Of a stretch of 64,000 nucleotides of DNA, positions 41,182-49,613 are shown piece after piece. The notes below the pieces were generated by a model, which was not told the DNA's origin, ran no database searches, and worked only from the letters and a program-made list of their open reading frames with translations. Where the stretch lies: positions 1,798,001 to 1,862,000 of the forward strand of contig NZ_CP019070.1 in the NCBI RefSeq assembly GCF_001956695.1. The letters are read 5' to 3'. Position 1 is the first letter of the stretch; each line of letters starts with the position of its first letter. The position numbers and the translations under genes are program-made. This DNA is from Poseidonibacter parvus (lineage in GTDB: Bacteria; Campylobacterota; Campylobacteria; Campylobacterales; Arcobacteraceae).

Positions 41182-42309
41182 ATGCATAAAAAAATATGGT
41201 TTAAAATACATTTATACCTAGGTTTAACAGTGGGAATTATTCTTATGATTATAGGAATTACAGGAACTTTATTATCTTTTCAAAAAGAGATTATATGGTT
41301 ATTTAATAAAGATAGTTATGTAGTTGAAGTTATAGGAGAGAGATTAAGTGAAAAACAAATTATTGATAACTTTAACTCAAAATTTCCTAAAGCTAAAATC
41401 AAAGCTTTAACAATAAATAGTGATCCAAGTTCTTCTGTTGTAATAAATATCGCATCAAATGCAAAAGGAAAAGCAGGAAGAAGAGGTATTAATTATTATA
41501 TTAATCCTTATAATTCTGAGATTTTACCAAATGTAGAAGGTGCAAAAACATTTAAATTTATTGAAAAAATTCATAGAGGACTAATTGTAGGTGATGTTGG
41601 AAAACAAATTGTAGGTGCAAGTACTTTATTACTATTAGTTTTAATGTTAAGTGGTGTTGTAGTTTATTTCCCAAGATTGAAAAAAGCATTTTTCAAAAGC
41701 TTTACTTTTAAATTTAAACATAAAGGTAGAAGTTTTTTATCTACTATGCATAGCGCCCTTGGAATGTGGGTACTTCCATTTTATCTAGTATCTACAATAA
41801 CAGGATTATCTTTGTCTTATCATTGGTTTAGTGATATTCTTTACAATAGTGCAGGAGTTGAAAAAAAATCTCATAAAAAGCATTCAATGAAAAATGCTGT
41901 ACTTAATATGGTACAAAATAGACAAAAAGAAGACTTATCATCACAAAAAATACAAAATGTATTTGATTTATTTAAAGAAAATATAACAAATTATTCAAGT
42001 GCTAGTTTAAAGTTTGAAGCTAAAAAAGATGTTTTTACATTAAATTATCTTAAAAAAGAACCACAACACTATAGAGCAAGAAATGAGATTTCTTTAGATT
42101 TAAAAAATAATACAATTGTAAAACATGAAGAGTTTTCTAAACAACCTTTAGAAGAAAAACTTCTTAAAAGTATGATACAGGTTCATACAGGTGAGTATTT
42201 TGGAAGAATTGGTCAAATATTGATGTTATTAGCCTCATCAACTATGGCACTATTTACAATTACTGGATTTATGATGTATTTCCAAAGAAGAAAGAAAAAA
42301 TCAAACTAA
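41182..42309 (+). CDS. PepSY-TM iron-regulated membrane protein (PiuB/FegB-like)
   Basis: 375 residues with four long helices: about 10-35 (LGLTVGIILMIIGITGTLLS), about 150-172, about 195-220 (ALGMWVLPFYLVSTITGLSL) and about 345-368 (LLASSTMALFTITGFMMYF). A PepSY-like periplasmic region lies between helices 1 and 2 (SEKQIIDNFNSKFPKAKIKA). Such proteins sit in the inner membrane, follow TonB-dependent receptors and reduce or help release imported iron (for example FegB/FoxB-type). It begins 20 bases after the receptor stop in the same operon. Confidence 0.9.
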   Translation: MHKKIWFKIHLYLGLTVGIILMIIGITGTLLSFQKEIIWLFNKDSYVVEVIGERLSEKQIIDNFNSKFPKAKIKALTINSDPSSSVVINIASNAKGKAGRRGINYYINPYNSEILPNVEGAKTFKFIEKIHRGLIVGDVGKQIVGASTLLLLVLMLSGVVVYFPRLKKAFFKSFTFKFKHKGRSFLSTMHSALGMWVLPFYLVSTITGLSLSYHWFSDILYNSAGVEKKSHKKHSMKNAVLNMVQNRQKEDLSSQKIQNVFDLFKENITNYSSASLKFEAKKDVFTLNYLKKEPQHYRARNEISLDLKNNTIVKHEEFSKQPLEEKLLKSMIQVHTGEYFGRIGQILMLLASSTMALFTITGFMMYFQRRKKKSN

Positions 42310-42333
42310 AGAGTAATTTTACTCTTTAGTTTG
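42302..42333. terminator. Stem-loop between convergent PepSY and helicase genes
   Basis: A perfect 14-bp stem (CAAACTAAAGAGTA / TACTCTTTAGTTTG) with a 4-base loop spans both stop codons. T-runs are short. Confidence 0.55.
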
Positions 42334-43548
42334 TTCTCTTAATTTATCTTTCTTACTTTTTCTTTTTCCTTTTATAGGAGCTTTTCCTTTTTCTTTTTCA
42401 ATAACAGTTCCTACTAATTCAAACCCTTTTATTTGTTCTCTTTCAAGTTTAATTTTTGCACGTTTTTCTATTAGTTTAAAATGTTCACTATTTTCTAAAG
42501 TAATAAATGAAATTGCTAAACCCTCTCGCCCTGCTCTTCCACTTCTTCCAATTCTGTGAATATAATCAGCAGGGGAACGAGGTAAATCAAAATTAATAAC
42601 ACAAGAGATATTATCAATATCTAAACCTCTTGCTGCAATATCTGAAGAAAAAAGAATTTTGATTTTTTTCTCTTTGAATTCTTTTAATGTATATTCTCTA
42701 TCTTCTTGAGATAAATCTCCATGAAAAGACTCAGCATCGAAGTTGTATTTTCTAAATTTTGCTGCTATGTTATTTGCTGCTCTATTATTAGCCATAAAAA
42801 CCAATACTTGTTCCCAAGAGTTAGAAGAAATCAATTGTCTTAATAAAGCATTTCTATTTTCCATATTTACTTCAATAGCTCTTTGTTCAATTAGTTCAAC
42901 CGTTGGCTGCTCATTTTGAATTGAAACTTCAATAGCATTTCTTGTAATCATTGAAGCTATTTGTTTCATTTTTTGTGGATAAGTAGCTGAGAATAGTAAA
43001 TTTTGTCTTTTATTTGGTAATTGTTTTAAAATTAATTCTAATTCTTCTGCAAAACCTAAATCAAGCATTTTATCAGCTTCATCTAAAACAAAAAATTCTA
43101 AATTTTCTAAATTAATTTGTTTTTTATCAACAATATCAAGTAATCTTCCAGCAGTTGCAACAACAATATCACAACCTTTTTGTATATCTAAAAGTTGTTC
43201 ACCAATACTTTGTCCTCCAATTACACTTACAATTTTTAAAGTTTTATCAAATTTTGAACTAAAAGTTTTAAAAATATCTGCTATTTGTAAAGTAAGTTCT
43301 CTTGTAGGAGCTAAAACTAGTGTTCTAATTTTTGCTTTACCCTCTTTTTCATTTAATAAATAGTGATTTAAAATAGGTAAAACAAAAGCAGCTGTTTTTC
43401 CACTTCCAGTTTGTGCCCGTGCAATAATATCATCTGCTTGTAAAACTAGAGGTATTACTTTTTCTTGTATTGGCGTTGCGTTTATATATGAGTTTTCTTT
43501 TAGTGCTTCTTCTATCTTTTCATTTAAATTAAACTCTTGAAATATCAT
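42319..43548 (-). CDS. rhlE: DEAD-box RNA helicase, RhlE-like
   Basis: 409 residues with all helicase motifs: Q motif (ATPIQEKVIP), motif I ARAQTGSGKTAAF, Ia APTRELTLQI, II DEADKMLD, III SAT, V ARGLDIDNISCVINFD and VI HRIGRSGRAG. The last 45 residues are a basic Lys-rich tail (GKAPIKGKRKSKKDKLREQT) that would grip RNA. It is an ATP-dependent RNA-unwinding enzyme for ribosome assembly or mRNA decay. The RhlE assignment rests on size and the short basic tail and is not certain. It is monocistronic. Confidence 0.92.
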   Translation of the reverse strand: MIFQEFNLNEKIEEALKENSYINATPIQEKVIPLVLQADDIIARAQTGSGKTAAFVLPILNHYLLNEKEGKAKIRTLVLAPTRELTLQIADIFKTFSSKFDKTLKIVSVIGGQSIGEQLLDIQKGCDIVVATAGRLLDIVDKKQINLENLEFFVLDEADKMLDLGFAEELELILKQLPNKRQNLLFSATYPQKMKQIASMITRNAIEVSIQNEQPTVELIEQRAIEVNMENRNALLRQLISSNSWEQVLVFMANNRAANNIAAKFRKYNFDAESFHGDLSQEDREYTLKEFKEKKIKILFSSDIAARGLDIDNISCVINFDLPRSPADYIHRIGRSGRAGREGLAISFITLENSEHFKLIEKRAKIKLEREQIKGFELVGTVIEKEKGKAPIKGKRKSKKDKLREQTKE

Positions 43549-43742
43549 ATATTATTATCCTTTTATTTTATAAACGCATTTTAAGATTTTTTGCCTTTGG
43601 TAAAGGTTTCTTTGATTTTAATCAATGCAATCTATTATATTTTTTTGTATATTTCACAAAAACAAAAGGATTTATTATCACTTTTTCAATTATACATTTA
43701 ATTCATTTTTTCGCAGTATTTATTTATGGTGGTTTTTTATTT

Positions 43743-44093
43743 ATGGATAATTTATTTTTATCTAAAATGTCACAAACATTAAACGAAGAAGAAAATGCAA
43801 AAGCTAGAGAAGCATTTATGATGCATGTACGTAAAGTTGTACCGTGGTCATTATTCGTTGCAGCAGGAACTGGTATATATTTAATTATTCAAGTTTTTGG
43901 ACCAATTAGTGAAGACGGGTTAAATAGTTTTCAAATAATGTTAAGTGTAAAAGCATTTTTTGGATTATGGTTAGGAATTAGAGGCTTCAATCAAAAGTTT
44001 TTTAAAATACAACCCTTTGTATTTACATCACATGTGTTTCCATTTTTATGTGTAGTCTTAATTATATTTATTTCACAAGTTATGTATTTGTAA
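43743..44093 (+). CDS. Small membrane protein, CopD-like; N-terminus probably starts upstream
   Basis: As listed from the first ATG it has 116 residues and three helices (about 35-52, 65-80 and 95-114). But the frame is open upstream and encodes another membrane helix (TFSIIHLIHFFAVFIYGGFL) directly before the ATG, with AAAAGGA at 43665-43671. No ATG, GTG or TTG fits, so the real start may be a rare ATT (43674) or ATC (43677), giving about 139 residues and four helices. The helix 1 pattern (H-LIHF-AVF---G) resembles CopD/YkoY-type small membrane proteins. Function is unknown. The 3' end overlaps the nucleotidyltransferase gene by 14 bases. Confidence 0.72.
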   Translation: MDNLFLSKMSQTLNEEENAKAREAFMMHVRKVVPWSLFVAAGTGIYLIIQVFGPISEDGLNSFQIMLSVKAFFGLWLGIRGFNQKFFKIQPFVFTSHVFPFLCVVLIIFISQVMYL

Positions 44094-44577
44094 TTGTATT
44101 TACACAACTCCAAGCGTTCAAGTAATTTGAACTGCTTGTTTCTTTTTTCTCATTTCCTACATTTGTAATAATTTTAATATTTAATTTTTTGCAAATATCC
44201 CATTCAGCAATAGTTTTTTCATCATATCTATCACCACCTTTAGTAAAAAAGCTAGGTTTTATTCTCTCTAGTGCTTCTATTACAGTAGAATCATTTTTAA
44301 TTTCAAAAGGAATTACATAATCAACATTTTTAATAGATGAAACAATCAAACACCTTTGTTCTAGACTCATAAAAGCTTTGCCTTTTTTCTCTTCTAAAAA
44401 GCTATCGCCATTTACAATTACAACTAAAGTATCGCCGTATTTTTTTGATTCTTGAAAACATGAAATATGACCAAAATGAATTGGGTCAAAACCACCTGAG
44501 GTACAAATAATTGAACCTAAGTTAGCTTTGATTTTATCAAACTCATCAAAGCTTAAAATTTTCGCTAATTCTTCCAT
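44080..44577 (-). CDS. Cytidylyltransferase-like nucleotidyltransferase (HldE C-terminal type)
   Basis: 165 residues. Rossmann-like nucleotidyltransferase with GGFDPIHFGHI (the HxGH-type nucleotide site, residues 28-38), DTLVVIVNGDSF, LEQRCLIVSSIKNVDYVIPF and SFFTKGGDRYDEKTI. The arrangement matches the ADP-heptose synthase C-terminal half and glycerol-3-phosphate cytidylyltransferases, so it activates a sugar- or polyol-phosphate with CTP or ATP. It is the last gene of a minus-strand operon with a cupin, a small acidic protein, a glycosyltransferase and a hydrolase, which supports a glycan or nucleotide-sugar role. Confidence 0.85.
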   Translation of the reverse strand: MEELAKILSFDEFDKIKANLGSIICTSGGFDPIHFGHISCFQESKKYGDTLVVIVNGDSFLEEKKGKAFMSLEQRCLIVSSIKNVDYVIPFEIKNDSTVIEALERIKPSFFTKGGDRYDEKTIAEWDICKKLNIKIITNVGNEKKETSSSNYLNAWSCVNTITNT

Positions 44578-44588
44578 AATAATTTCAC

Positions 44589-44933
44589 TTAAACATAAAT
44601 AGAATCATCATCAAAGTGCTGTGTTGATACTTCAAATATTTCTGATTCTTCTGCAATTCCAATAATTTGATGTTTTGTTCCTTTTGGAATATCTAAAACA
44701 TCTCCTTTGCTCATTTCTAATTCTTCTATTTGTTCATCTTTTGAAACAATTTTCACTAAAATTCTTCCTTCTTGAATATAAAAAGTTTCATCTTTTAATT
44801 TATGATAATGTAACGATGAAGATTTATTTGATTTTATTACTAATATTTTTCCGCAATACTTATTAGAATTATGAAGCCAGATTTCATGTCCCCAACTTTT
44901 TTGCTTGATTTTTACAGGTTTACTTACTTGCAT
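44589..44933 (-). CDS. Cupin, mannose-6-phosphate isomerase C-terminal-like
   Basis: 114 residues, a single cupin barrel. The first motif reads SSSLHYHKLKDETFYIQEG (the HxH...E metal ligands); the second KGDVLDIPKGTKHQI (Gly-Asp and His). The start, SWGHEIWLHNSNKYCGKILV, is like type II phosphomannose isomerase/GMP tail domains. It could bind a sugar phosphate or act as an epimerase/isomerase. It starts 14 bases inside the preceding small gene and lies 11 bases ahead of the nucleotidyltransferase gene, so it belongs to the same operon. Confidence 0.87.
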   Translation of the reverse strand: MQVSKPVKIKQKSWGHEIWLHNSNKYCGKILVIKSNKSSSLHYHKLKDETFYIQEGRILVKIVSKDEQIEELEMSKGDVLDIPKGTKHQIIGIAEESEIFEVSTQHFDDDSIYV

Positions 44934-45114
44934 TAATCTCTTTACTAGAAGATTTATCTACATCTTCATCATAAATAGCTTCATCATTTACATTTTCTAA
45001 TTCATCATAAACTTTATCAACTGAAGCTTTATATTCTTCATAAGTTTTATGTGACATTTGTCCTTTTTTTAACTCTTCTTCAAATCTTTCTTTTGTCATA
45101 TATACTCTATTCAT
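44920..45114 (-). CDS. Small acidic protein of unknown function
   Basis: 64 residues, highly charged (Glu/Asp/Lys), helical, with no Cys or membrane segment; a typical piece is MTKERFEEELKKGQMSHKTY. It could be a short coiled coil. It is not recognised. It lies 24 bases after the glycosyltransferase gene and overlaps the cupin gene start by 14 bases, which supports it being translated. Confidence 0.7.
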   Translation of the reverse strand: MNRVYMTKERFEEELKKGQMSHKTYEEYKASVDKVYDELENVNDEAIYDEDVDKSSSKEINASK

Positions 45115-45138
45115 TTTTTCTTCCTATATTTATTTTAG

Positions 45139-46377
45139 CTATTTTGTTTTATTCTTTTGGGCAATCCACTGAGACATATATTTTGTACTTGCCATACTAT
45201 GATGACGAAGCATTGAGCCTGTAAAGTTATTTATCCTATGCTCATTAATATTAGAATATACCTCATCAACTTTTTCTAATAAAGCTTTTCCTAATACTTT
45301 TTTATCATATTTTGCTTTTAATAAAATATGTGAGTTTTGTTTTGCTTCATTCCATTTATTTTCATCATTATATAATTCAACAGCTTTGTTTACAAACTCT
45401 TCTATATCATCACTTATAAATCCAGGCCATTTTTCATTTTCATACATGCCTTCACTTCCGAGACTTGTTGTAGCACTTGGAGTTTGAGTAATCATTGCAT
45501 CTAAAAGTTTTCCTTTTATTCCTGCACCAAATCTAATAGGGGCTAAACATACACGTGAGTTTTCTATAACTTCATAAGCATCATTGGCCCAACCTTTTAC
45601 TAAAAATCCTGTTTTAGGATTATTTAAAGCTGTTGCTTTTTGTGGTGGGTATGAACCATAAATATGAAGTTGTGCTTTTGGAAGTTCTTTTCTTATCATT
45701 GGCCATATTTTTTGTAAATATAAAACTACATCCCAATTTGGAGCATGTCTAAAGTTTCCAATAGTCATAAAGTGTTCACGTTGTACGTATGATTTTGCAA
45801 CTTTAGGAAGTTCTTCTAAATCTACCATAAAAGGTAAATGATGAAGTAAACTTTCATCAATTTTAAAAGTATCTTTTAATAATTGCATTTCAAAAGAAGA
45901 AATAATCAAAGAAATATCACATCTTAAAATTGCAGAGATTTCTCTTTTTGCTAAATCAGATGATAATAAATCAGCATTAGTCATATCTCTATTTTCTTTT
46001 AAAGCTTGGTGTCTTGCATTTCGTAAACATTGTAAGTCTTCAGTATCTAATATCTTTAAAGCCTTCGGACAATTTTTTTCAACTCTCCAAGCAAACTGCT
46101 CTTCCATCATAAATCTATCAAAAAGTACATGAGTTGGATTAAACTGTTTTATATACTCATCAAAGCTATCATCATTTAATTCAATAGAAGAGGAACTTAT
46201 CCCCTCTTTTTCTAAATCAATCATATGAATTGAATGAGCACAAGGAGTACAAAACTCAACTTTATAGCCATCTTCTTTAAATAGCCTCATAATAGACATA
46301 ATATGACTTCCAGCTGCTGAAGATTTTGGTTCAGGCCATACATAACCTATTACTAAAAGTTTTTTCATTTCATCCAT
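45139..46377 (-). CDS. Glycosyltransferase (GT4-like, GT-B fold)
   Basis: 412 residues. The N-terminal half begins KKLLVIGYVWPEPKSSAAGS, typical of GT-B enzymes. The C-terminal half has ITIGNF-like MTIGNFRHAPNWDVVLYLQK near 215, AQLHIYGSYPP near 250, KTGFLVKGWANDAYEVIENS near 270 and the donor-binding APIRFGAGIKGKLLDAMITQ near 297, the region equivalent to the GT4 E-x7-E motif. It transfers a sugar from a nucleotide donor; acceptor unknown. The start overlaps the hydrolase gene by 13 bases; a Met three residues in (46368) is an alternative. Confidence 0.88.
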   Translation of the reverse strand: MDEMKKLLVIGYVWPEPKSSAAGSHIMSIMRLFKEDGYKVEFCTPCAHSIHMIDLEKEGISSSSIELNDDSFDEYIKQFNPTHVLFDRFMMEEQFAWRVEKNCPKALKILDTEDLQCLRNARHQALKENRDMTNADLLSSDLAKREISAILRCDISLIISSFEMQLLKDTFKIDESLLHHLPFMVDLEELPKVAKSYVQREHFMTIGNFRHAPNWDVVLYLQKIWPMIRKELPKAQLHIYGSYPPQKATALNNPKTGFLVKGWANDAYEVIENSRVCLAPIRFGAGIKGKLLDAMITQTPSATTSLGSEGMYENEKWPGFISDDIEEFVNKAVELYNDENKWNEAKQNSHILLKAKYDKKVLGKALLEKVDEVYSNINEHRINNFTGSMLRHHSMASTKYMSQWIAQKNKTK

Positions 46378-47069
46378 TTTTTTATTTCTATACTTAAATC
46401 TTTTGGTACTTCAAGTGGAACATTATGACTAGTTCCTTCTCTACTTATTAGCTTTATATTATGCTTTAATGTTTTTAATTTTGCTATTGATTTGTGATTT
46501 AATAATCTGTCCTTATCACTATAATAAAACCATATAGGTAAATTCAGACCAACGCTTAGTCTAACTAGGTCTTCAAGTAAATCAACTCTATTAAATGTAG
46601 AAGTTAGTTGAGAAATAAAAGTCTCTTTTCCTAAATCCATAAACATATCTTGAATAGTAGTTATTAACTCAACATCATTTTGATTTTGTTTTTCTACTAA
46701 ACTTACAGCTTTTTCATAAGCTAAGCCTTTAAAGCCCTCTTTTTCTATTACAGCAAACTTTTCTCTTCTTCTTTCAATCTCAGCTTCTTCAGAAGCTCCA
46801 GGAGTTGCTGCTACCATAAATAGCTTATTTACTCTGTTTGGGTATGTAACAGCAAAATATGATGCAATATAACCTCCAAGAGAGAAACCTAATAAGTTTA
46901 TTTTCTCTTCTTTAAAGCTATCTTCTAACATATCAAGTACTTCATCAAAGTCACTACTATGAGGAATTGGAACATGTACTAATTCATACTCATCTAAAAA
47001 AGGTATGATTCTACTCCATAGTCTAACATCAGTCATAAGTCCGGGAATTAAATATATTTTTTCTTTCAT
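46365..47069 (-). CDS. Alpha/beta hydrolase
   Basis: 234 residues, cytoplasmic. The fold begins YLIPGLMTDVRLW (oxyanion strand), with nucleophile elbow GFSLGGYIASYF (Ser near 62), acid YYSDKDRLLN and the catalytic His in REGTSHNVPLEVP near 217. It is an esterase, lipase or C-C hydrolase; the substrate is unknown. It is the first gene of the five-gene minus-strand operon. It is divergent from the SagB-type gene with 65 bases between. Confidence 0.9.
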   Translation of the reverse strand: MKEKIYLIPGLMTDVRLWSRIIPFLDEYELVHVPIPHSSDFDEVLDMLEDSFKEEKINLLGFSLGGYIASYFAVTYPNRVNKLFMVAATPGASEEAEIERRREKFAVIEKEGFKGLAYEKAVSLVEKQNQNDVELITTIQDMFMDLGKETFISQLTSTFNRVDLLEDLVRLSVGLNLPIWFYYSDKDRLLNHKSIAKLKTLKHNIKLISREGTSHNVPLEVPKDLSIEIKKWMK

Positions 47070-47134
47070 ACACGTATAATATCTAAAGTTTTTTAATTTA
47101 ATGGTTTATTAATTATGATTAGCTAACATATCAA

Positions 47135-48706
47135 ATGAATAATAATTTACAAATGGTTTATACCTATCACAATGAAACAAAACACTCGCAACAAAGATAC
47201 GCAAGGTCTTTAGGTTATATGGATTGGGCAACACAACCAGATCCTTATCGAATATATTTAGATACAAAAACTACAAAACTACCATTATCTTTTGACAATA
47301 ATACTTTAGAATATTCACAAATTTTTCAAAAGCCAAAAGATAAGTCATTATGTGCTCCTTTATGTATAGAAGCTATATCACAATTTTTTCAGTTCTCACT
47401 AGGACTTGCAGCTATTAAAGAATATGAAACACAATCATGGGCTTTAAGATGTAATGCCTCAAGTGGTAACTTACAACCAAGTGAAGCATACATACTTTCA
47501 AATGACATTCAAGGCCTTGTTGATGGTTTACATCACTACTCTCCTAAAAATCACGAATTAGAACAACTATCCAGTGCAAAAGAACTTCCAATACCTAAAA
47601 ACACTTTTTTAGTTTCTCTTTCTTCTATTGTTTGGAGAGAAGCTTGGAAATATGGTGAGCGGTCTTGGAGATATACACAACTAGATTGTGGGCATGCTTT
47701 AAAAGCTTTAGAAGTTTCTGCATCAATTTTAGGATGGAAAATAGAAGTATTAAATGTAAAAGATTCACAACTTGAAAAGTTTTTAGGTTTAGATCAAAAG
47801 CATAGATATATAAAAGAAGAGCGAGAATTAGCTGATATGTTAATACTTGTATCTTTTGATGATTCAAATATTGATACAAAAAATATAAACCTTGATGAAA
47901 TACAAAGTAAGCTTCAAGAAGAATATGAAGGAAAAGCAAATCAACTTAGTCTTTCTTGGCACAAATGGGATATTTTAGAAAAAATTGAAGACTCAACACT
48001 TAGTGAAGATTTAGAAATTAAAGCTTTTACTAATACAAAATATGAAGAAAATCCACATAGACAGCCATCATTTACTGCAAAAGATGTCGTTTTAAAAAGA
48101 CGTTCTGCTCAAGTTATGGATAAAGACGATTGTACTATTACTAAAAAAGAGTTTGAAACTATTATTGGATCTATTAAATCTCATGATTCATCTGTTCATT
48201 TAGTTATGTTTATACATAGTGTTGAAGAATTAGATGCTGGTCTTTATATATTAGTACGAAATAAAGAACATAAAGAACAATTACAAAGTTTATTAAAAGA
48301 AGAATTTCTTTGGGAAACAGTTGATACAAATTCAGGAGAATTATATAAATTAGAAGAGGGAAATTTCAAATTTTTAGCAAAAGCAATTTCATGTGACCAA
48401 GATATTGCAAGTCACGGAGCATTTTCTTTAGGAATGTTATGTGAGTTTATGAATCCACTTGAAAAACACGGACCTTCAAAATATAAACAATTATATTGGG
48501 AATGTGGAGCTATTGGACAACAGTTATATTTAGAAACAACATCATTACAATTATCAGCAACAGGAATTGGGTGTTTCTTAGATGATATATTACATGGAAC
48601 AATTGGACTTAAAACAAATCACTTCCAATCGCTTTATCATTTTACAATTGGTCGAGGATTAGTTGATAGTAGATTAACTACAAAAGATCCATATACAAAA
48701 AGATAA
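47135..48706 (+). CDS. SagB/ThcOx-type nitroreductase-fold protein, two-domain
   Basis: 523 residues with two tandem nitroreductase-like halves (about 60-270 and 310-515). The first has SWALRCNASSGNLQPSEAYI and SSIVWREAWKYGERSWRYTQ (the SagB WRxxxKYGxRxYRY motif) with LDCGHALKALEVSA; the second has AKDVVLKRRSAQVM and ETTSLQLSATGIGCFLDDIL. The SagB/ThcOx family are FMN-dependent dehydrogenases that oxidise azolines in ribosomal peptides, but stand-alone two-domain versions are common with unknown substrates. No YcaO/SagD or precursor peptide gene is visible. It is divergent from the hydrolase-glycosyltransferase operon. Confidence 0.88.
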   Translation: MNNNLQMVYTYHNETKHSQQRYARSLGYMDWATQPDPYRIYLDTKTTKLPLSFDNNTLEYSQIFQKPKDKSLCAPLCIEAISQFFQFSLGLAAIKEYETQSWALRCNASSGNLQPSEAYILSNDIQGLVDGLHHYSPKNHELEQLSSAKELPIPKNTFLVSLSSIVWREAWKYGERSWRYTQLDCGHALKALEVSASILGWKIEVLNVKDSQLEKFLGLDQKHRYIKEERELADMLILVSFDDSNIDTKNINLDEIQSKLQEEYEGKANQLSLSWHKWDILEKIEDSTLSEDLEIKAFTNTKYEENPHRQPSFTAKDVVLKRRSAQVMDKDDCTITKKEFETIIGSIKSHDSSVHLVMFIHSVEELDAGLYILVRNKEHKEQLQSLLKEEFLWETVDTNSGELYKLEEGNFKFLAKAISCDQDIASHGAFSLGMLCEFMNPLEKHGPSKYKQLYWECGAIGQQLYLETTSLQLSATGIGCFLDDILHGTIGLKTNHFQSLYHFTIGRGLVDSRLTTKDPYTKR

Positions 48707-48726
48707 GAGTTTTCTCTTATTTTTTT
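48703..48726. terminator. Bidirectional terminator after the SagB-type gene
   Basis: ATAAGAG-TTTT-CTCTTAT is followed by six more T on the plus strand and TTTTT on the minus strand. It lies between convergent genes. Confidence 0.75.
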
Positions 48727-49130
48727 GTCATTAATCCTAACGCTCCAAACTTACCATTTTCATAATACCATTTATACTCTGCATTATTATTACTAGTTGT
48801 TGAAAGAGTTAAAATACCATTATCTACACATTTACTTCTACCATAAGTTATATTTTCTCTAAATTTTACTTGTGTTTTTGAAGAATCCAGAAGAGTTAAA
48901 ATACCACCACAATTTAAAGAGGGATAAGAAACTGTATAATTATTGTTTTCGATATTTACTTTTACTGACCATGTTACATTATTATTGAATTGCTTAGCTT
49001 TTCCAGTCCAAGTTCCTTGAATATTCTTTGTTACTAAATTAACATTTTTAGTCGATATATAATTAGTTTTTGAACTTGCACATCCTGTTAAAGCTATGAT
49101 AGCAGAAACTACAATTATAATATTTTTCAT
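48717..49130 (-). CDS. Small lipoprotein of unknown function
   Basis: 137 residues with a lipoprotein signal (IIALTGC, Cys17). The mature chain is a beta-rich single domain: IQGTWTGKAKQFNNNVTWSV, SYPSLNCGGILTLL and YKWYYENGKFGALGL, with a Cys pair (NCGG, SKCVDN) probably bridged. The GTWTG start and NCGG pattern recall lipocalin-like or extracellular secreted beta-barrels. It is a single gene with its own ribosome site (AAGGAAAC on the minus strand). Confidence 0.8.
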   Translation of the reverse strand: MKNIIIVVSAIIALTGCASSKTNYISTKNVNLVTKNIQGTWTGKAKQFNNNVTWSVKVNIENNNYTVSYPSLNCGGILTLLDSSKTQVKFRENITYGRSKCVDNGILTLSTTSNNNAEYKWYYENGKFGALGLMTKK

Positions 49131-49229
49131 TTGTTTCCTTCTTTTACTTATTTAATAAATTATAGAAGAATATTCTTTAATTATTAATCTATAATTAGCT
49201 AGAATCACAAAAAACTCAGGAAATTATTA

Positions 49230-49613
49230 ATGAATTCACGAAATCTATTTATATTTACACTCCTTATCATCATAGCAACTTATCTTTTTATATTTGGACA
49301 AGATAAAACAATAGAATTAATAAAGAATGAGTATTTATTTGTCTTAGCTTTGATTCCTATTACTTTATTACTATTATATTTTAAGATTAAACTCAAAGGA
49401 AAAGAGTTAATTGATTTTAATAAAAATAGTGCAATATCTTTGAAAAGTACTATTATGTTTTTTTTGATATTTCAAGTAATAGATTATATTAGTGAAGATG
49501 GTTTTATTGGAATGATTAGCTTATGGTTTTTATATTGGGTAATGGGTTTAATAGCCTACTTGTTAATGGAAACTATTAATTATTATAAGAATTACAAAGC
49601 TAGGTCTATTTAG
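49230..49613 (+). CDS. Small integral membrane protein, unknown
   Basis: 127 residues with four hydrophobic helices (about 5-22, 36-52, 74-88 and 93-113). A charged loop (KIKLKGKELIDFNKNS) lies between helices 2 and 3. No family is recognised and there are no conserved polar residues within the helices that point to transport. CAGGAAATT precedes the ATG. It converges on the 91-residue gene with a 4-base overlap. Confidence 0.68.
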   Translation: MNSRNLFIFTLLIIIATYLFIFGQDKTIELIKNEYLFVLALIPITLLLLYFKIKLKGKELIDFNKNSAISLKSTIMFFLIFQVIDYISEDGFIGMISLWFLYWVMGLIAYLLMETINYYKNYKARSI

